Below, in pieces: positions 34,341 to 45,162 of a stretch of 64,000 nt of DNA. Within the stretch, counting starts at the first letter, position 1; the number at the start of each line of letters is the position of its first letter. A model generated the notes under the pieces. The model was given only the letters and a program-made list of their open reading frames with translations, was not told the DNA's origin and searched no databases. A program made the position numbers and the translations under genes. Source of the stretch: Ascarosepion bandense (lineage: Eukaryota > Mollusca > Cephalopoda > Sepiida > Sepiidae); contig JBBBDQ010000419.1 in assembly GCA_037127315.1 (NCBI GenBank), positions 6,609,501-6,673,500 on the forward strand. Reading direction: 5' to 3'.

Positions 34341-34975
34341 AAAGTAGGTACATAATGTCACCTTACATCGCCATAACAACCACCATCGAAAATAACTTTT
34401 CTAAACTTAACCTAAAATTCATCAACACCATTTTTAAAACAATGAAATATAGTTGGTACCACACGAGATAAGTACAACAGGACAGAAGCAGAGACAGGAT
34501 TATATATATAATATAATATAATATAATATAATATAATATAATATATAATATAATATAATATAATATAATATAATACATAATATAATATAATATAATATAA
34601 TATAATATATAATATAATATAATATAATATATAATATAATATAATATAATATAATATATAATATAATATAATATAATATAATATATAATATAATATAATA
34701 TAATATAATATAATATAATATAATATAGATTGTGCAAAATGCCCAATGGTGTATGTCGACAAAACTTTAAACATATCAGACTATTATTAACATTGCACAA
34801 ATAGGTAACATAACAATACTTTAGATGCATCCGTAGCTCATCGTAATACAATTGATGACAATTTCAACTCCATAAATGCCCGTCTGATTATAAGAGAACA
34901 GTATTCACGAAAAAGAAAATGCATTGAAAGTGCGCTAATCTCACAATTCAATACAATAAACCGATGACCAGGACT
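34341..34975 (+). pseudogene. PLE C-terminal fragment with GIY-YIG-like endonuclease remnant
   Basis: Left part (34358-34490) reads SPYIAITTTIENNFSKLNLK and FINTIFKT, like the linker before the nuclease in Penelope-like elements. Right part reads IDCAKCPMVYVDKTLNIS at 34725-34781, resembling the YVGQT strand of the GIY-YIG fold. In another frame it reads SINARLIIREQYSRKRKCIE then SALI, resembling the helix with the conserved Glu. The stop is near 34963. A 230 bp pentanucleotide array separates the two parts. Domain identity is inferred from motif order. Confidence 0.55.
34498..34728. repeat. (TATAA)n pentanucleotide array
   Basis: About 230 bp of ATAAT/TATAA units with 2-bp phase breaks (ATATATAAT) recurring every few units, which gives a second-order periodicity. 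It lies inside a PLE fragment. Confidence 0.9.
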
Positions 34976-35040
34976 ATACATAAATATCATTGCGTAAGCA
35001 ATAGCAGTACAATATGTTATATAAAGTAACTGATAAAAAT

Positions 35041-35991
35041 AAAATGTGAAATTTCAGAATGTCTGATGATGGTAGGAAAGGAAGAGAAAATGTGTTGAGA
35101 AAAGAAAGAGACAGAAAAGTAGAGGAAAAAGAATGAAAGAGAAGAAAAGTGTGATGAAAACTTTATAATGAGAGAGACAGTAAGAAGGAGAAGGAAAAAT
35201 AAAAGAACGTGTTTGGAAAAAGGAAAGTGCCTGAGAAGGAGTTAAAATAAAACAAATGAAGAAAAGAAAAGGAAGTGAAAGTGTGATGCAAAAAGAAGGT
35301 AAATAAAAAAAAAGAAAGAAAGTGAAGGAAAAGAAAAAGAATGTGATAAAAAATTGCTTGAAAAAGAGACAAGAACAGAGATTAAAAGAAAAGGAAGCAA
35401 AGCAAGAGAAAATGTGTTGAAGAAAGAAAGAGACTGGGAAGGAGTCACAAAAGAGTCAGAAAAGGGAAGGAAAACAAGCGGGAGATTGAAGAAGGATAAG
35501 CAGTCTGAAAAGGAGAGAAATAAAAAAAAGGAAACAAAAAATAACCAGAATGAAAGCAACACAAAATGAGATGACAAAAAGAAGAATACTTAGAAGAAGA
35601 TAAAAAAGAATAAGAAAGAAATGGTAGGAAAGGTAGAGACAGAAAAGTAGAAGAAAAAGAAAGAAAGAGAAGTAAAGTGTGATAAAAAAGTAATGAGAAG
35701 GAAATAAAAAGAGACAGAAAGAGAGTGAAAGAAAACAAGTGAAACTATGATGGACAAACATTTACCCGAGAAGGAGACAAGAAAAAAGATAGAAAGAAGG
35801 AGAAAAACTCGACATAGAGAATGAGAAAAAGATCAAGAGAAAGTTTGATAAAAAAATAAAAAATAAATAAAATAAGGGCCTGTAAAATAGATAAAAAGAG
35901 AAGGTAATATTGATAAATAAAGTCGAATTTTGCCTAAAAGATTTTTTTAATTTGTTAGGCCTGGGATTTCTTGTGTGATTTGTTAAGAAGA
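35041..35991 (+). repeat. Polypurine-rich stretch, first part
   Basis: Nearly all A and G on plus. Recurring degenerate phrases such as GAGAAGGAG, AAAGAGACAGAAA and AAAGTGTGAT repeat at irregular 40-80 bp spacing. Open frames on either strand are low-complexity (Lys/Glu- or Phe/Ser-rich) and not genes. Confidence 0.85.
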
Positions 35992-36274
35992 AGTCAGTCA
36001 GTTAAGTATCATACGTGATACACGCTTGGGCAATCATGTCTCGAAAGAGACATGACTGACTAGGGTAGAAGATTATCCCGCAGTAGGTTGCCATTGCTTT
36101 CTGCGGTAGACTGGTCGCCGACCAAGGCTATAGAACCCAATCTGTCCTGCTATTTAACCCATAACTAGAAGGAAGATACGGATTAATACCTTTCCCAAGG
36201 TAAGTGAATACAATGGATTCAACTGGAATTCGAACTCGGCTCCCCGGTTTCTCGTTCCGAGTCGATATCCACTG
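35992..36274 (-). mobile_element. tRNA-derived SINE within the polypurine stretch
   Basis: Minus copy from AGTCAGTCAGTTAAG to the complement of CAGTGGATATCGAC. The promoter end is short by about 12 bases. Confidence 0.88.
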
Positions 36275-36900
36275 TGTAAAAAAAAATGTTATGAGAAAAC
36301 AACAAAAAAAAAATCCCAAAAACAAACAAAGAGTTATGTGAAGGAGATAAGAGAAAAAAAGAAAAAGAAAGGAAAGCAAGAGAAAGCGTGATAAACAAAG
36401 AAAAAGAGAAAGATAAAAAAAGACAGAAAAAAGAAAATGTGTGATGAAAAAAGAAAGAGATTGAAAATGGGATGAAGAATAGATTGAAAGAAATAAAAGG
36501 AATTGTAATGGAAAAAGAGAGGCTGAGAAGCTGATAAAAATTAGACAGAAAGAAGATGAATGAAATAAAAAATATGTGATGAAAAAAGAAATAGTCTGAG
36601 AAGGGGATAAAAATGAAGAGGCAGAAGAAAAGAATGAAAGTCAGAAAATCTGTGATGAAAAAAAAAGGGGAGCACAGAAAGACATGAAAAAGAAAGGGAT
36701 CGAAAGAAAAAAGAAAATAAGCAAACGACTGATGAAAAAGAAAGAGACAAAGATAAAAAAGAAAGAAACCTGATAAAAGAAAAGTATGCGAAAGAATGAT
36801 GAAAACGAAACAGAGAGAAAACTAGAAGAAAATGAAACATTCACACATACAAAAATAAAGAGAGAGAGAGAGGGGGGGGGGAGAAAAGAGTGAGGGAAAT

Positions 36901-36935
<35 letters not shown>
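36275..36935 (+). repeat. Polypurine-rich stretch, second part, ending in (GA)n
   Basis: Continues the purine bias after the SINE, with the same GTGTGATGAAAAAAGAAA phrases. Ends in AG tracts at 36863-36934. Confidence 0.85.
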
Positions 36936-36943
<8 letters not shown>

Positions 36944-37865
36944 AAGAAACAGCGTGTTTGTTTTGTTGACTTATAAATGGCAAATGATTCGCCGCATTTC
37001 AATTACCAAGGCAACTGAAAAACGATGGTCAATTTATCATCGGCTGTCGCGTCCCGAGGGCCAAAAAATATCCCCATGGGCGGAGCCTAAAAAGTACTCG
37101 CAAGAAAAGAAAAGAAAAAAAAACAACAGAAAACTAAACAAAAGGATGCAAAAGAAAGAGGCGATCCCTGACACCAGAAACGACGCTTTTCTCCATTAGT
37201 GACAATCACTAACCCCTACTCCGAAATCTTATTGTCATTGTTACTGTTGTTATCTGGAAAGCCGTGGCTGACATCGGCGTAATCAATATGGTGACTCGAC
37301 AGTCGGATTCTGCCATGCGAACACAAGTAGGGACGGGCCTGGTCAGATGCTATGACACCGGAGAAGGAACAGCAAGTCAGTTCTTGGCAGACATCGAGTG
37401 AGCTCGGGAAACAGATGTTAACTTCATGAATGAGGCTCCGTGACAGCTATCAATGAATAATGTCATTAATGGACTAATAGACTTAGAATCAGCTTTATTT
37501 GGATGGAGCACACAGAAGCCCGAGTTGGCTTCTGTAGTGTATCACGTAACAGCATTGATTTGTAGATATGATTTGTTTGGGTTCGAGTGTAGGAAATGGT
37601 AAGTAAATTTTCTTAGATTTGGATAATTTCACATATACGAGGGAAATGTGGAAAATTGCTCGCCTTAACCCATTTCCCAAAATATAACCAAATAACGAAA
37701 ATTCCAAAGATTAAAAGGGTTTATTAATCACACTTATATATATATTGCTATATTTAAACAAGTCTTATTCGATTGAAAAGATAGAAAATATTTATTAAAG
37801 ATAAATAATTTTAATTAAAAAAACATTTATTAAAATTTGGGTAAGTTACACTAAATACACTTTTC
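36936..37865. other. No gene recognised
   Basis: GC rises near 37020-37420 (for example GGCTGTCGCGTCCCGAGGG). No family recognised. A plus-strand frame at 36936-37199 becomes lysine-rich and is unassigned. Confidence 0.35.
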
Positions 37866-37879
37866 AAACAACTCGGGCT

Positions 37880-37995
37880 GTTGTCCTCATATTTATTGCC
37901 ATGTTTACAACCTTTCAGCCGCTGTACACTCCGGCCGTCTTCAGTAGGAATTTTGAACCGAACCCTTTATTTTAATTATTTGAATTTTATACTGG
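37880..37995 (-). mobile_element. Solo arm of the hammerhead-like palindromic family
   Basis: On minus it reads CTGAAGA, then a GGCCG/CGGCT stem with a 9-base loop, then GAAA. It lies next to GGTTCAAAATTCC and AAAGGGTTCGG motifs shared with 38586-38865. Only one arm is present. Confidence 0.55.
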
Positions 37996-38585
37996 GGTAT
38001 ATAATTCTCATTCCATGTGCGATGCCACTTCCGGATGCAATGTCGCTATCTCCCTTTAACTCAACTCTCTAAGTTATTTGTTTATCACTCCTGTAGCCAG
38101 GTATTGAACTTACAAATCTTTTAGTCAAGTCACTAATCAACGCCTATATGCACTGATCCTTGTGTTCTTGAGGACATCAGTGTATGAATTTCTGAGACTT
38201 ATAAACCTAATGTCTCAGTTACCATTTTTTTACCAGAGCTCATATTGCAATCTTTGAAGCTAATGATTTTCTCTAGCACTCGGTATTATTGGTTCATATA
38301 TTGTATTCATTTCTATGGGAAACGTCGGAAACATGACATTAAAGACTAGGTCAGCAGTCCGAACAGTGTAAATAGTGTAAATACCACCTTATCCCAGATG
38401 TATAGACAAATACTTTGTGTAAGTTTCTCACAATCTAGTTAATGCTCTGGAGAAAGTTACACTATGAGCGCATTATTATCTCCATATCAAATCCAAATCA
38501 GCCTCGGATTATGTGTACTTAGCTGGTCGCATGATTTAGTAACATAAATTGAGCTATTTGTCTATATTTCTGGGATGAGGTAGTA
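37996..38585. other. No gene seen
   Basis: Spacer with nothing recognised. Confidence 0.35.
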
Positions 38586-38865
38586 TTTACACTATTTATA
38601 TTATTAGGAGTATTGTCCTCATCTACATTGCCACTTGTGCGACATTTTGGCCGTTGTACGCTCCGGCCTTCTTCAGGTGCTAAGAATTTCGAACCGAACC
38701 CTTTATTACAACCAATGAGTATAATATACCCCAGTGATTGTAATAAAGGGTTCGGTTCGAAATTCCTAGCACCTGAAGAAGGCCAGGGCGTACAACGGCC
38801 GAAATGTCGTACAAATCGCAATATAGATGAGGACAATACTTCGGATAATGTAAATAGTGTAAATT
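38586..38865. mobile_element. Palindromic element with hammerhead-like cores
   Basis: Arms of about 120 bp (38586-38706 versus the reverse complement of 38742-38865) around a 35 bp centre. Each arm has CTGAAGA, a GC-rich stem (GGCCG/CGGCC in the left arm) and AAAATGTC or GAAATGTC. The inner ends carry the AAAGGGTTCGGTTCGAA motif. One extra base between CTGAAGA and the stem departs from the hammerhead consensus, so catalysis is uncertain. Confidence 0.65.
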
Positions 38866-39010
38866 GAGCTGATCATCTGTCTTGTAATCACGTTACTGAA
38901 TATGAGAAATATATCTTGATTTTTACCCTTTTTGTTGAAGCTGAATATATTGTTTTTTCTTTAAATGTGTATACGGTATTTTTAATCTACATAAAATATT
39001 TAATACATCA

Positions 39011-39285
39011 GGATGAGACAGTTAAAATTTCTAGCGCTCATAATAAAGAAGGAATGCTTGGAAAATATGATACTCAGAGGACAGATTGAAAGGAAAAGGC
39101 ACGAAGGAAAACAGCGTATAATAGTCTTAGTGAGCTTGAGTAAATGGATGGCGGAGCAGGGTTTAGGGGAAATATCAAAGAAAATTTATTTAGAGCTACA
39201 AAGGACAGGAATGTGGGGAGAGCTATGATCGTCTGCGTTCTGACGGTCATGGCACAAAAAAGAAGAAATTGGTAGTGTCAAGCAT
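39011..39285 (+). pseudogene. RTE-like LINE ORF2, C-terminal scrap
   Basis: Reads RQLKFLALIIKKECLENMIL and RGQIERKRHEGKQRI, LSKWMAEQGLGE, then an RDRNVWRAMI-like end in another frame. Corresponds to the end of 45163-45865. Confidence 0.7.
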
Positions 39286-39413
39286 TAGAGAAACCTTCTA
39301 CACATGACATCACTAATATTTACATTAGAAATATAGCAATCTAAAAAAGATACGACTTAGCGAACAAAATATTTGTCTACAATACTGACATTCATAATGA
39401 TAGGGACAGTTAT

Positions 39414-39725
39414 AAGTCAGTCAGTCAGTTAAGTGCCATAGTGATACACGCTTGGGCGATCATGTCTCGAAAGAGACATGACTGACTGGGCAGAAGATTA
39501 TCCAGAAGTAGGTTGCCATTGCTTTCTGCGGTATACTGGTTGCCGACCAAGGCTATAGAACCCAATCTGTCCTGTTATTTAACCCATAGCTGGAGGGAGA
39601 AGAGACGGATTAATACCTTTCCCAAGGGTATTTGCGCGTAAGTGAATGCAATGAATTCAACTGGAATTCGAACTCGGCTCACCGATTTCTCGTTCCGAGC
39701 CGATATCCACTGGACTACAACGCAC
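39414..39725 (-). mobile_element. tRNA-derived SINE
   Basis: Full-length minus copy, well preserved. The promoter end is at 39725 (complement of GTGCGTTGTAGTCCAGTGG) and the tail has three CAGT units. Confidence 0.9.
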
Positions 39726-39777
39726 ATCAAGTACTAGGACAAAAACATGAAATTTGAATAAGTTATTCATGCTATTT

Positions 39778-40664
39778 ATTAGGACCTTGAATAAGTTCTT
39801 GCTGATTTTTCATGAAAAGTAATATTTACAAAAATTAGTAAGAAAAATGTCACTGAAACTGTTGCTCATCGCTAGCCATTACTTTTCTCCATCTTTTTTT
39901 AAATTTGAATTCCACGTCGGAAAACGACATGTCTTTTGAGGCTAACCACGAGTCGACCCATTTTTTGGCATCTTTATAAAGATGAAAGTTCTGCTGAGCC
40001 AGGCCATGTCTATCGATCGGAACAAGTGAAAATCGGACGGAGCAATGTCTGATGAATACGGCGGGTGGGGTAGGACTTCCCATTTAAGCGTTTCCATGTA
40101 GGTCTTCACCCGTTTTGCAACATGTAGCTGAGCGTTGTCATAATGCAAAATCACTTTGTCGAGTCTCTGCTCGTATAACGACCTTTTTTTTTCTTCAATA
40201 TTCCAATCAAATGTATCAATTGTAGTGGATAGCAATCTCCCTTGTTGATTTCGGTCGGTTTATCTTTAAGTTTTCGTCTTCAAAATTCTTCGTTGCGCCA
40301 GAAGGTTCTTTATTTTCAATATTAAAATCATTATTTTTGGAGCGTCTAAACCAAACATCGCATTTTGTTTCCGACAAAGAATAGTCACCAGAAGTCTCAA
40401 CAAAAATTCTGTGCTCTTCAGCTGCAGATTTCTTTCGAATAAAGTAAAGTAAAATTCCCTGCAAATGCATTTTCTTTGGCACGAAATCCAAGTTTAACGC
40501 TATGAAAAACAAAGTTGTTTACACTTCGGCGAAATGACATGTACTGAATTTCAAGCTTGTTTATAGTACTCCCTTATAGATGCCTTACCATCTGAAAGTA
40601 CACGCACACAGTTCTGAAAACGCTATCTATTGGAAAACAGCAAAAACTTTATTAATTTTCTAAT
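39778..40664 (-). mobile_element. Mariner transposon, internally deleted copy
   Basis: Terminal inverted repeats start ATTAGGACCTTGAATAAGTT (39778) and ATTAGAAAATTAATAAAGTT (40664 on minus). Minus frames read FVPKKMHLQGILLYFIRKKS, FVETSGDYSLSETKC, then jump to REIAIHYN, LYEQRLDKVILHYDNAQLH and EVLPHPPYSSDIAPSDFHLF, with ASKDMSFSDVEFKFKKRW at the end. About 400 bp of the middle, including the first catalytic region, is missing relative to 9363-10652. Two catalytic-site motifs remain. Inactive, but it could still be moved in trans if its ends are intact. Confidence 0.85.
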
Positions 40665-41938
40665 ATATTTGAACTATTATCCTTAACTTTGTTGTTGTTA
40701 AGCTTGTTGTTTCGGGTAAGGGAGTGTTTTACTTTAACTGAGTGGAATCGGGCGAGCAATAACTGATCAGTTCTAAATAAGAATAAGGACTAGACGGTAT
40801 CTCTGCACATGAGGAGTGTAACGAGAACAGTCTACCACAGTAGATTAAATAAAGGGTTCAGTCCAGAATTCTCTGTAGCTTTTACAGATCGATATATTCC
40901 TGGGGAAGGTCAGAGAGTACACCGGTCGAAACGTTGTGATAACAGCAACAAAGATTGAGACCATCTTGTAAAACATCTTTCACATATGATATACGTTTTG
41001 TGAATAAATGATTTAAGTGTTGACATAATTTTGACTAATACCTAACACCTGTGGGGTAGGGATTATTATCTTCCACTTGCGTCTCTGTCTTCGAACAGAG
41101 TACGGCTTAGTTGAGAAAACGAAATACTGAGAGGCGCACGGTCCCGGGGAACAGATACCTGAGACTGTATCACCATATTGCACTAATGGCGTGTATCAGT
41201 GATCGCCACCGAGTCCAAAGCAACAGACGATTGATGGGCTGGACAATTTTTAGTACTGGCCCTAGTTTACGCGCCCTGAGTCCCCCACCATGATACATCA
41301 CGTATCAGTGGGGAGATAAGCAATGGCTGGTCTCTAAGTTGCTCCACCCCCAACTTTTATAAGCTTCAAAAATTTGTGAAACTGATCAGTCGCTGATTTT
41401 GATAAGATTTGATCTTCCGAACTTTTCCCTTTGGTCTTCTTTTTCATTTAGGTTTTTAAGGACACATACAGAGAACAGTCTGAAAGAAAAACAAACGGAA
41501 TAAATGAACTTTCGTTTTTCTTCTTTTTTTAAAAAATATTTCTTAGTAGTAATTGCGTCAATTTTCTCAACGTGCAAACGGGCATTTTCAGTCGGCCTAG
41601 TGAATGAATGACCCGTCTGTGAATTGTCCAGTTACCGACTCTACCCCGAGTCCAACCATTCGATCAAGCTTACATTTTTGAGCTAGTAGTAGCATAAATT
41701 GAATGTTCTTTGTGTGTGCGATAGTAGTGTAGTATGAAAATGAAGAAGCTGATTGAGTTTGCTCCACTCCTCCTCAGAAAAACCTTGGTCCCTAAGTGAC
41801 AATTTCACTTCTAGATTTCCACAATCGCCGTTCAAGACGAGATAAATTACTCTATATTCCCTTATCCGTAAATACGCTTGACAAAGTTATGAATCCATCA
41901 CTTCTCCCCAAAAGAACAAGACATCTATCAGTAAATAA
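40665..41938. other. Mostly unrecognised; one hammerhead-like arm remnant
   Basis: Near 40898-40940 the plus strand reads CTGGGGA, AGGTC...GGTC and GAAACG, with a TAAATAAAGGGTTC(A)G motif just upstream as in the 38.6 kb palindrome. This looks like a decayed solo arm. The rest (41040-41930) has no recognised gene. Confidence 0.4.
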
Positions 41939-42674
41939 TCTAAACTTATTTATAAATGGAACTGTGTCTGTGTGTGTGTGTGTGTGTCTGTGTGTGTGTG
42001 TGTGTCTGTGTGTGTGTGTGTCTGTGTGTGTGTCCGTTACTTATAAACTCCGAAACGGCTGAACCGATTTTCTTGAAAGTTTCCACAGTTGTACTATAAG
42101 CATCTGCGAGTGTTCTTAGCTAGGTTTTGTGTCGAGGTACTCCCGATAAATATCGAAAATCGACAATCGAAAAAATCGGGTTATAGAAGGAGTGGTCCGA
42201 TTTTAATCAAATTTGATACACTCATAGACAAAGACATAAGAAATGATATTCAGAAGTTTCAAGGTTGCAGTTCTTACAATAGTGCAGAAAATCGATAATG
42301 TATATATATAAAAGGCAAGATGTTTCTGTGAGTGTCTGTTTATCTGCCTGTATGTCTGTATTTTTTTTCAGTCCTTTTATTTTAGTTTTTGCTTTGGGTT
42401 TGGCTCTAAGTAGGTATAATATTAGTTCTTAGTCTCAGCCATGATGCTATTTACTCAGAGGACTTATTCAGTTTACGACGAAAAAAACTTATTTGATATC
42501 GATACCAGGAAATCAAAATTTGACATACATTCATTCATTTTTCTTTCGCTTTAACTGGAAACAACTATTGCTTTTTAATCATTCGTGCAAACGTCAAAAG
42601 AGTCTGAACTCCAGGACCATGGATTAGTTTTAAAGCTTTCATTACACCCGAGCATCGCCGGGCTATACTGCTAG
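41939..42674 (+). mobile_element. Helitron-like non-autonomous element, copy D
   Basis: The cleanest copy: TCTAAACTTATTTATAAATGG after host A, GT tract 41955-42035, conserved CCGAAACGGCTGAACCGATT block and a short TA tract. It ends CCCGAGCATCGCCGGGCTAT...CTAG before host T. 736 bp, no Rep/Hel ORF. Confidence 0.85.
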
Positions 42675-42819
42675 TTATCATATACAAAAGAATTCGTACA
42701 ACTTTAAAATATTATTTAGCTTAAAATAACTAGTAAAGGTGATGCATTACTACTATATTTGAACTCTATAAAGTCTAATTTGGCGGTTCATATAAAAAAT
42801 GATTTACAGTTAACTGAAG

Positions 42820-42905
42820 TACAGTGGAGTAATGAACAGCGGCTCGAATTAGGGAATCCTAGAGTCGAGTTCGAATTCCAGTTACATTCATTACATTTCC
42901 TTACG
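42820..42905 (+). mobile_element. SINE, 5' half (split by satellite)
   Basis: Decayed promoter half: AGTGGAGTAATGAACAGCGG for box A, GAGTTCGAATTCCAG for box B, then TTACATTCATTACATTTCC. The other half resumes at 44951. Confidence 0.75.
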
Positions 42906-44950
42906 TGACTAACCCTATATTCTCTTACGGGCCTAATCCTTTATTCCCTTACGTGACTAACCCCTATATTCCTTTACGTGCCTAACTCTATATTCCCTGA
43001 CGTAACTGACACTATATTCACTTACATGCCTAACCCTTTATTCCCTTACGTGACTAACCCCTATATTCCTTTACGTGCCTAACTCTATATTCCCTGACGT
43101 AACTGACACTATATTCACTTACATGCCTAACCCTTTATTCCCTTACGTGACTAACCCCTATATTCCTTTACGTGCCTAACTCTATATTCCCTGACGTAAC
43201 TGACACTATATTCACTTACATGCCTAACCCTTTATTCCCTTACGTGACTAACCCCTATATTCCTTTACGTGCCTAACTCTATATTCCCTGACGTAACTGA
43301 CACTATATTCACTTACATGCCTAACCCTTTATTCCCTTACGTGACTAACCCCTATATTCCTTTACGTGACTAACCCTATCTTCCTTTACGTGCCTAACAC
43401 TATATTCCCTGACGTAACTGACACTATATTCACTTACATGCCTAACCCTTTATTCCCTTACGTGACTAACCCCTATATTCCTTTACGTGCCTAACTCTAT
43501 ATTCCCTGACGTAACTGACACTATATTCACTTACATGCCTAAACCTTTATTCCCTTACGTGACTAACCCCTATATTTTTTTACGTGACTAACCCTATATT
43601 CCTTTACGTGCCTAACTCTATATTCCCTGGCGTAACTGACACTATATTCACTTACATGCCTAACCCTTTATTCCTTTACGTGACTAACCCCTATATTCCT
43701 TTACGTGACTAACCCTATATTCCTTTACGTGCCTAACACTATATTCCCTTACGTAACTGACACTATATTCACTTACATGCCTAACCCTTTATTCCCTTAC
43801 GTGACTAACCCCTATATTTTTTTACGTGACTAACCCTATATTCCTTTACGTGCCTAACTCTATATTCCCTGGCGTAACTGACACTATATTCACTTACATG
43901 CCTAACCCTTTATTCCTTTACGTGACTAACCCCTATATTCCTTTACGTGACTAACCCTATATTCCTTTACGTGCCTAACACTATATTCCCTGACGTAACT
44001 GACACTATATTCACTTACATGCCTAACCCTTTATTCCCTTACGTGACTAACCCCTATATTTTTTTACGTGACTAACCCTATATTCCTTTACGTGCCTAAC
44101 TCTATATTCCCTGGCGTAACTGACACTATATTCACTTACATGCCTAACCCTTTATTCCTTTACGTGACTAACCCCTATATTCCTTTACGTGACTAACCCT
44201 ATATTCCTTTACGTGCCTAACACTATATTCCCTGACGTAACTGACACTATATTCACTTACATGCCTAACACTTTATTCCCTTACGTGACTAACCCCTATA
44301 TTTTTTTACGTGACTAACCCTATATTCCTTTACGTGCCTAACTCTATATTCCCTGACGTAACTGACACTATATTCACTTACATGCCTAACCCTTTATTCC
44401 CTTACGTGACTAACCCCTATATTCCTTTACGTGCCTAACTCTATATTCCCTGACGTAACTGACACTATATTCACTTACATGCCTAACCCTTTATTCCCTT
44501 ACGTGACTAACCCCTATATTCCTTTACGTGACTAACCCTATATTCCTTTACGTGCCTAACACTATATTCCCTGACGTAACTGACACTATATTCACTTACA
44601 TGCCTAACCCTTTATTCCCTTACGTGACTAACCCCTATATTTTTTTACGTGACTAACCCTATATTCCTTTACGTGCCTAACTCTATATTCCCTGACGTAA
44701 CTGACACTATATTCACTTACATGCCTAACCCTTTATTCCCTTACGTGACTAACCCCTATATTCCTTTACGTGCCTAACTCTATATTCCCTGACGTAACTG
44801 ACACTATATTCACTTACATGCCTAACCCTTTATTCCCTTACGTGACTAACCCCTATATTCCTTTACGTGCCTAACTCTATATTCCCTGACGTAACTGACA
44901 CTATATTCACTTACATGCCTAACCCTTTATTCCCTTACGTGCCTAACCCT
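42906..44950 (+). repeat. 2 kb satellite with 97 and 121 bp higher-order units
   Basis: Built from subunits of about 24 bp of the form TTACGTGACTAACCC then TATATTCC. Four subunits make a 97 bp unit (for example 43021 to 43118), distinguished by CTAACCCC, CTAACTC, GACACTATATTCAC and CATGCCTAAC. A fifth subunit ending CTAACCCTATATTCC gives a 121 bp variant that alternates in the middle of the array. Homogeneous copies. Each unit holds CTGACGTAAC (sometimes CTGGCGTAAC). No ORF. Confidence 0.95.
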
Positions 44951-45103
44951 ATATTCACTTACTTGTAAATATCATTGGGAAAGGTATGAATCCATCTTAC
45001 CCCTCTCCCCAGCTATGAGTAAATAGCACGACAAATTGGGTCCTATAGCCGTGTTTGGTAACCAGTATACCGCAGTAAGAATTGGCAATCTACTGCGGGA
45101 AAC
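44951..45103 (+). mobile_element. SINE, 3' half (split by satellite)
   Basis: Resumes TATTCACTTACTTGTAAATA, then TTGGGAAAGGTATGAATCC and the body up to CTACTGCGGGAAA. The family tail is lost. Confidence 0.75.
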
Positions 45104-45162
45104 TCGGTTATTAAATTTATGGCTGGGAATAATTTTTAGCCTTGGCTGGCAATCTTCCTTGA

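Noticed and set aside
35163..36844. Several 60-110 codon Phe/Ser- or Lys/Glu-rich open frames
   Set aside because: Shadow frames of polypurine sequence with no domain-like composition.
42906..44950. Telomere-like CTAACCC motifs
   Set aside because: Spaced at about 24 bp within a longer unit and explained by the satellite; no CCCTAA head-to-tail run.
42906..44950. CRISPR array
   Set aside because: Whole units repeat without unique spacers, no cas genes, eukaryotic setting. The same holds for the 22 bp minisatellite at 63682-63786.
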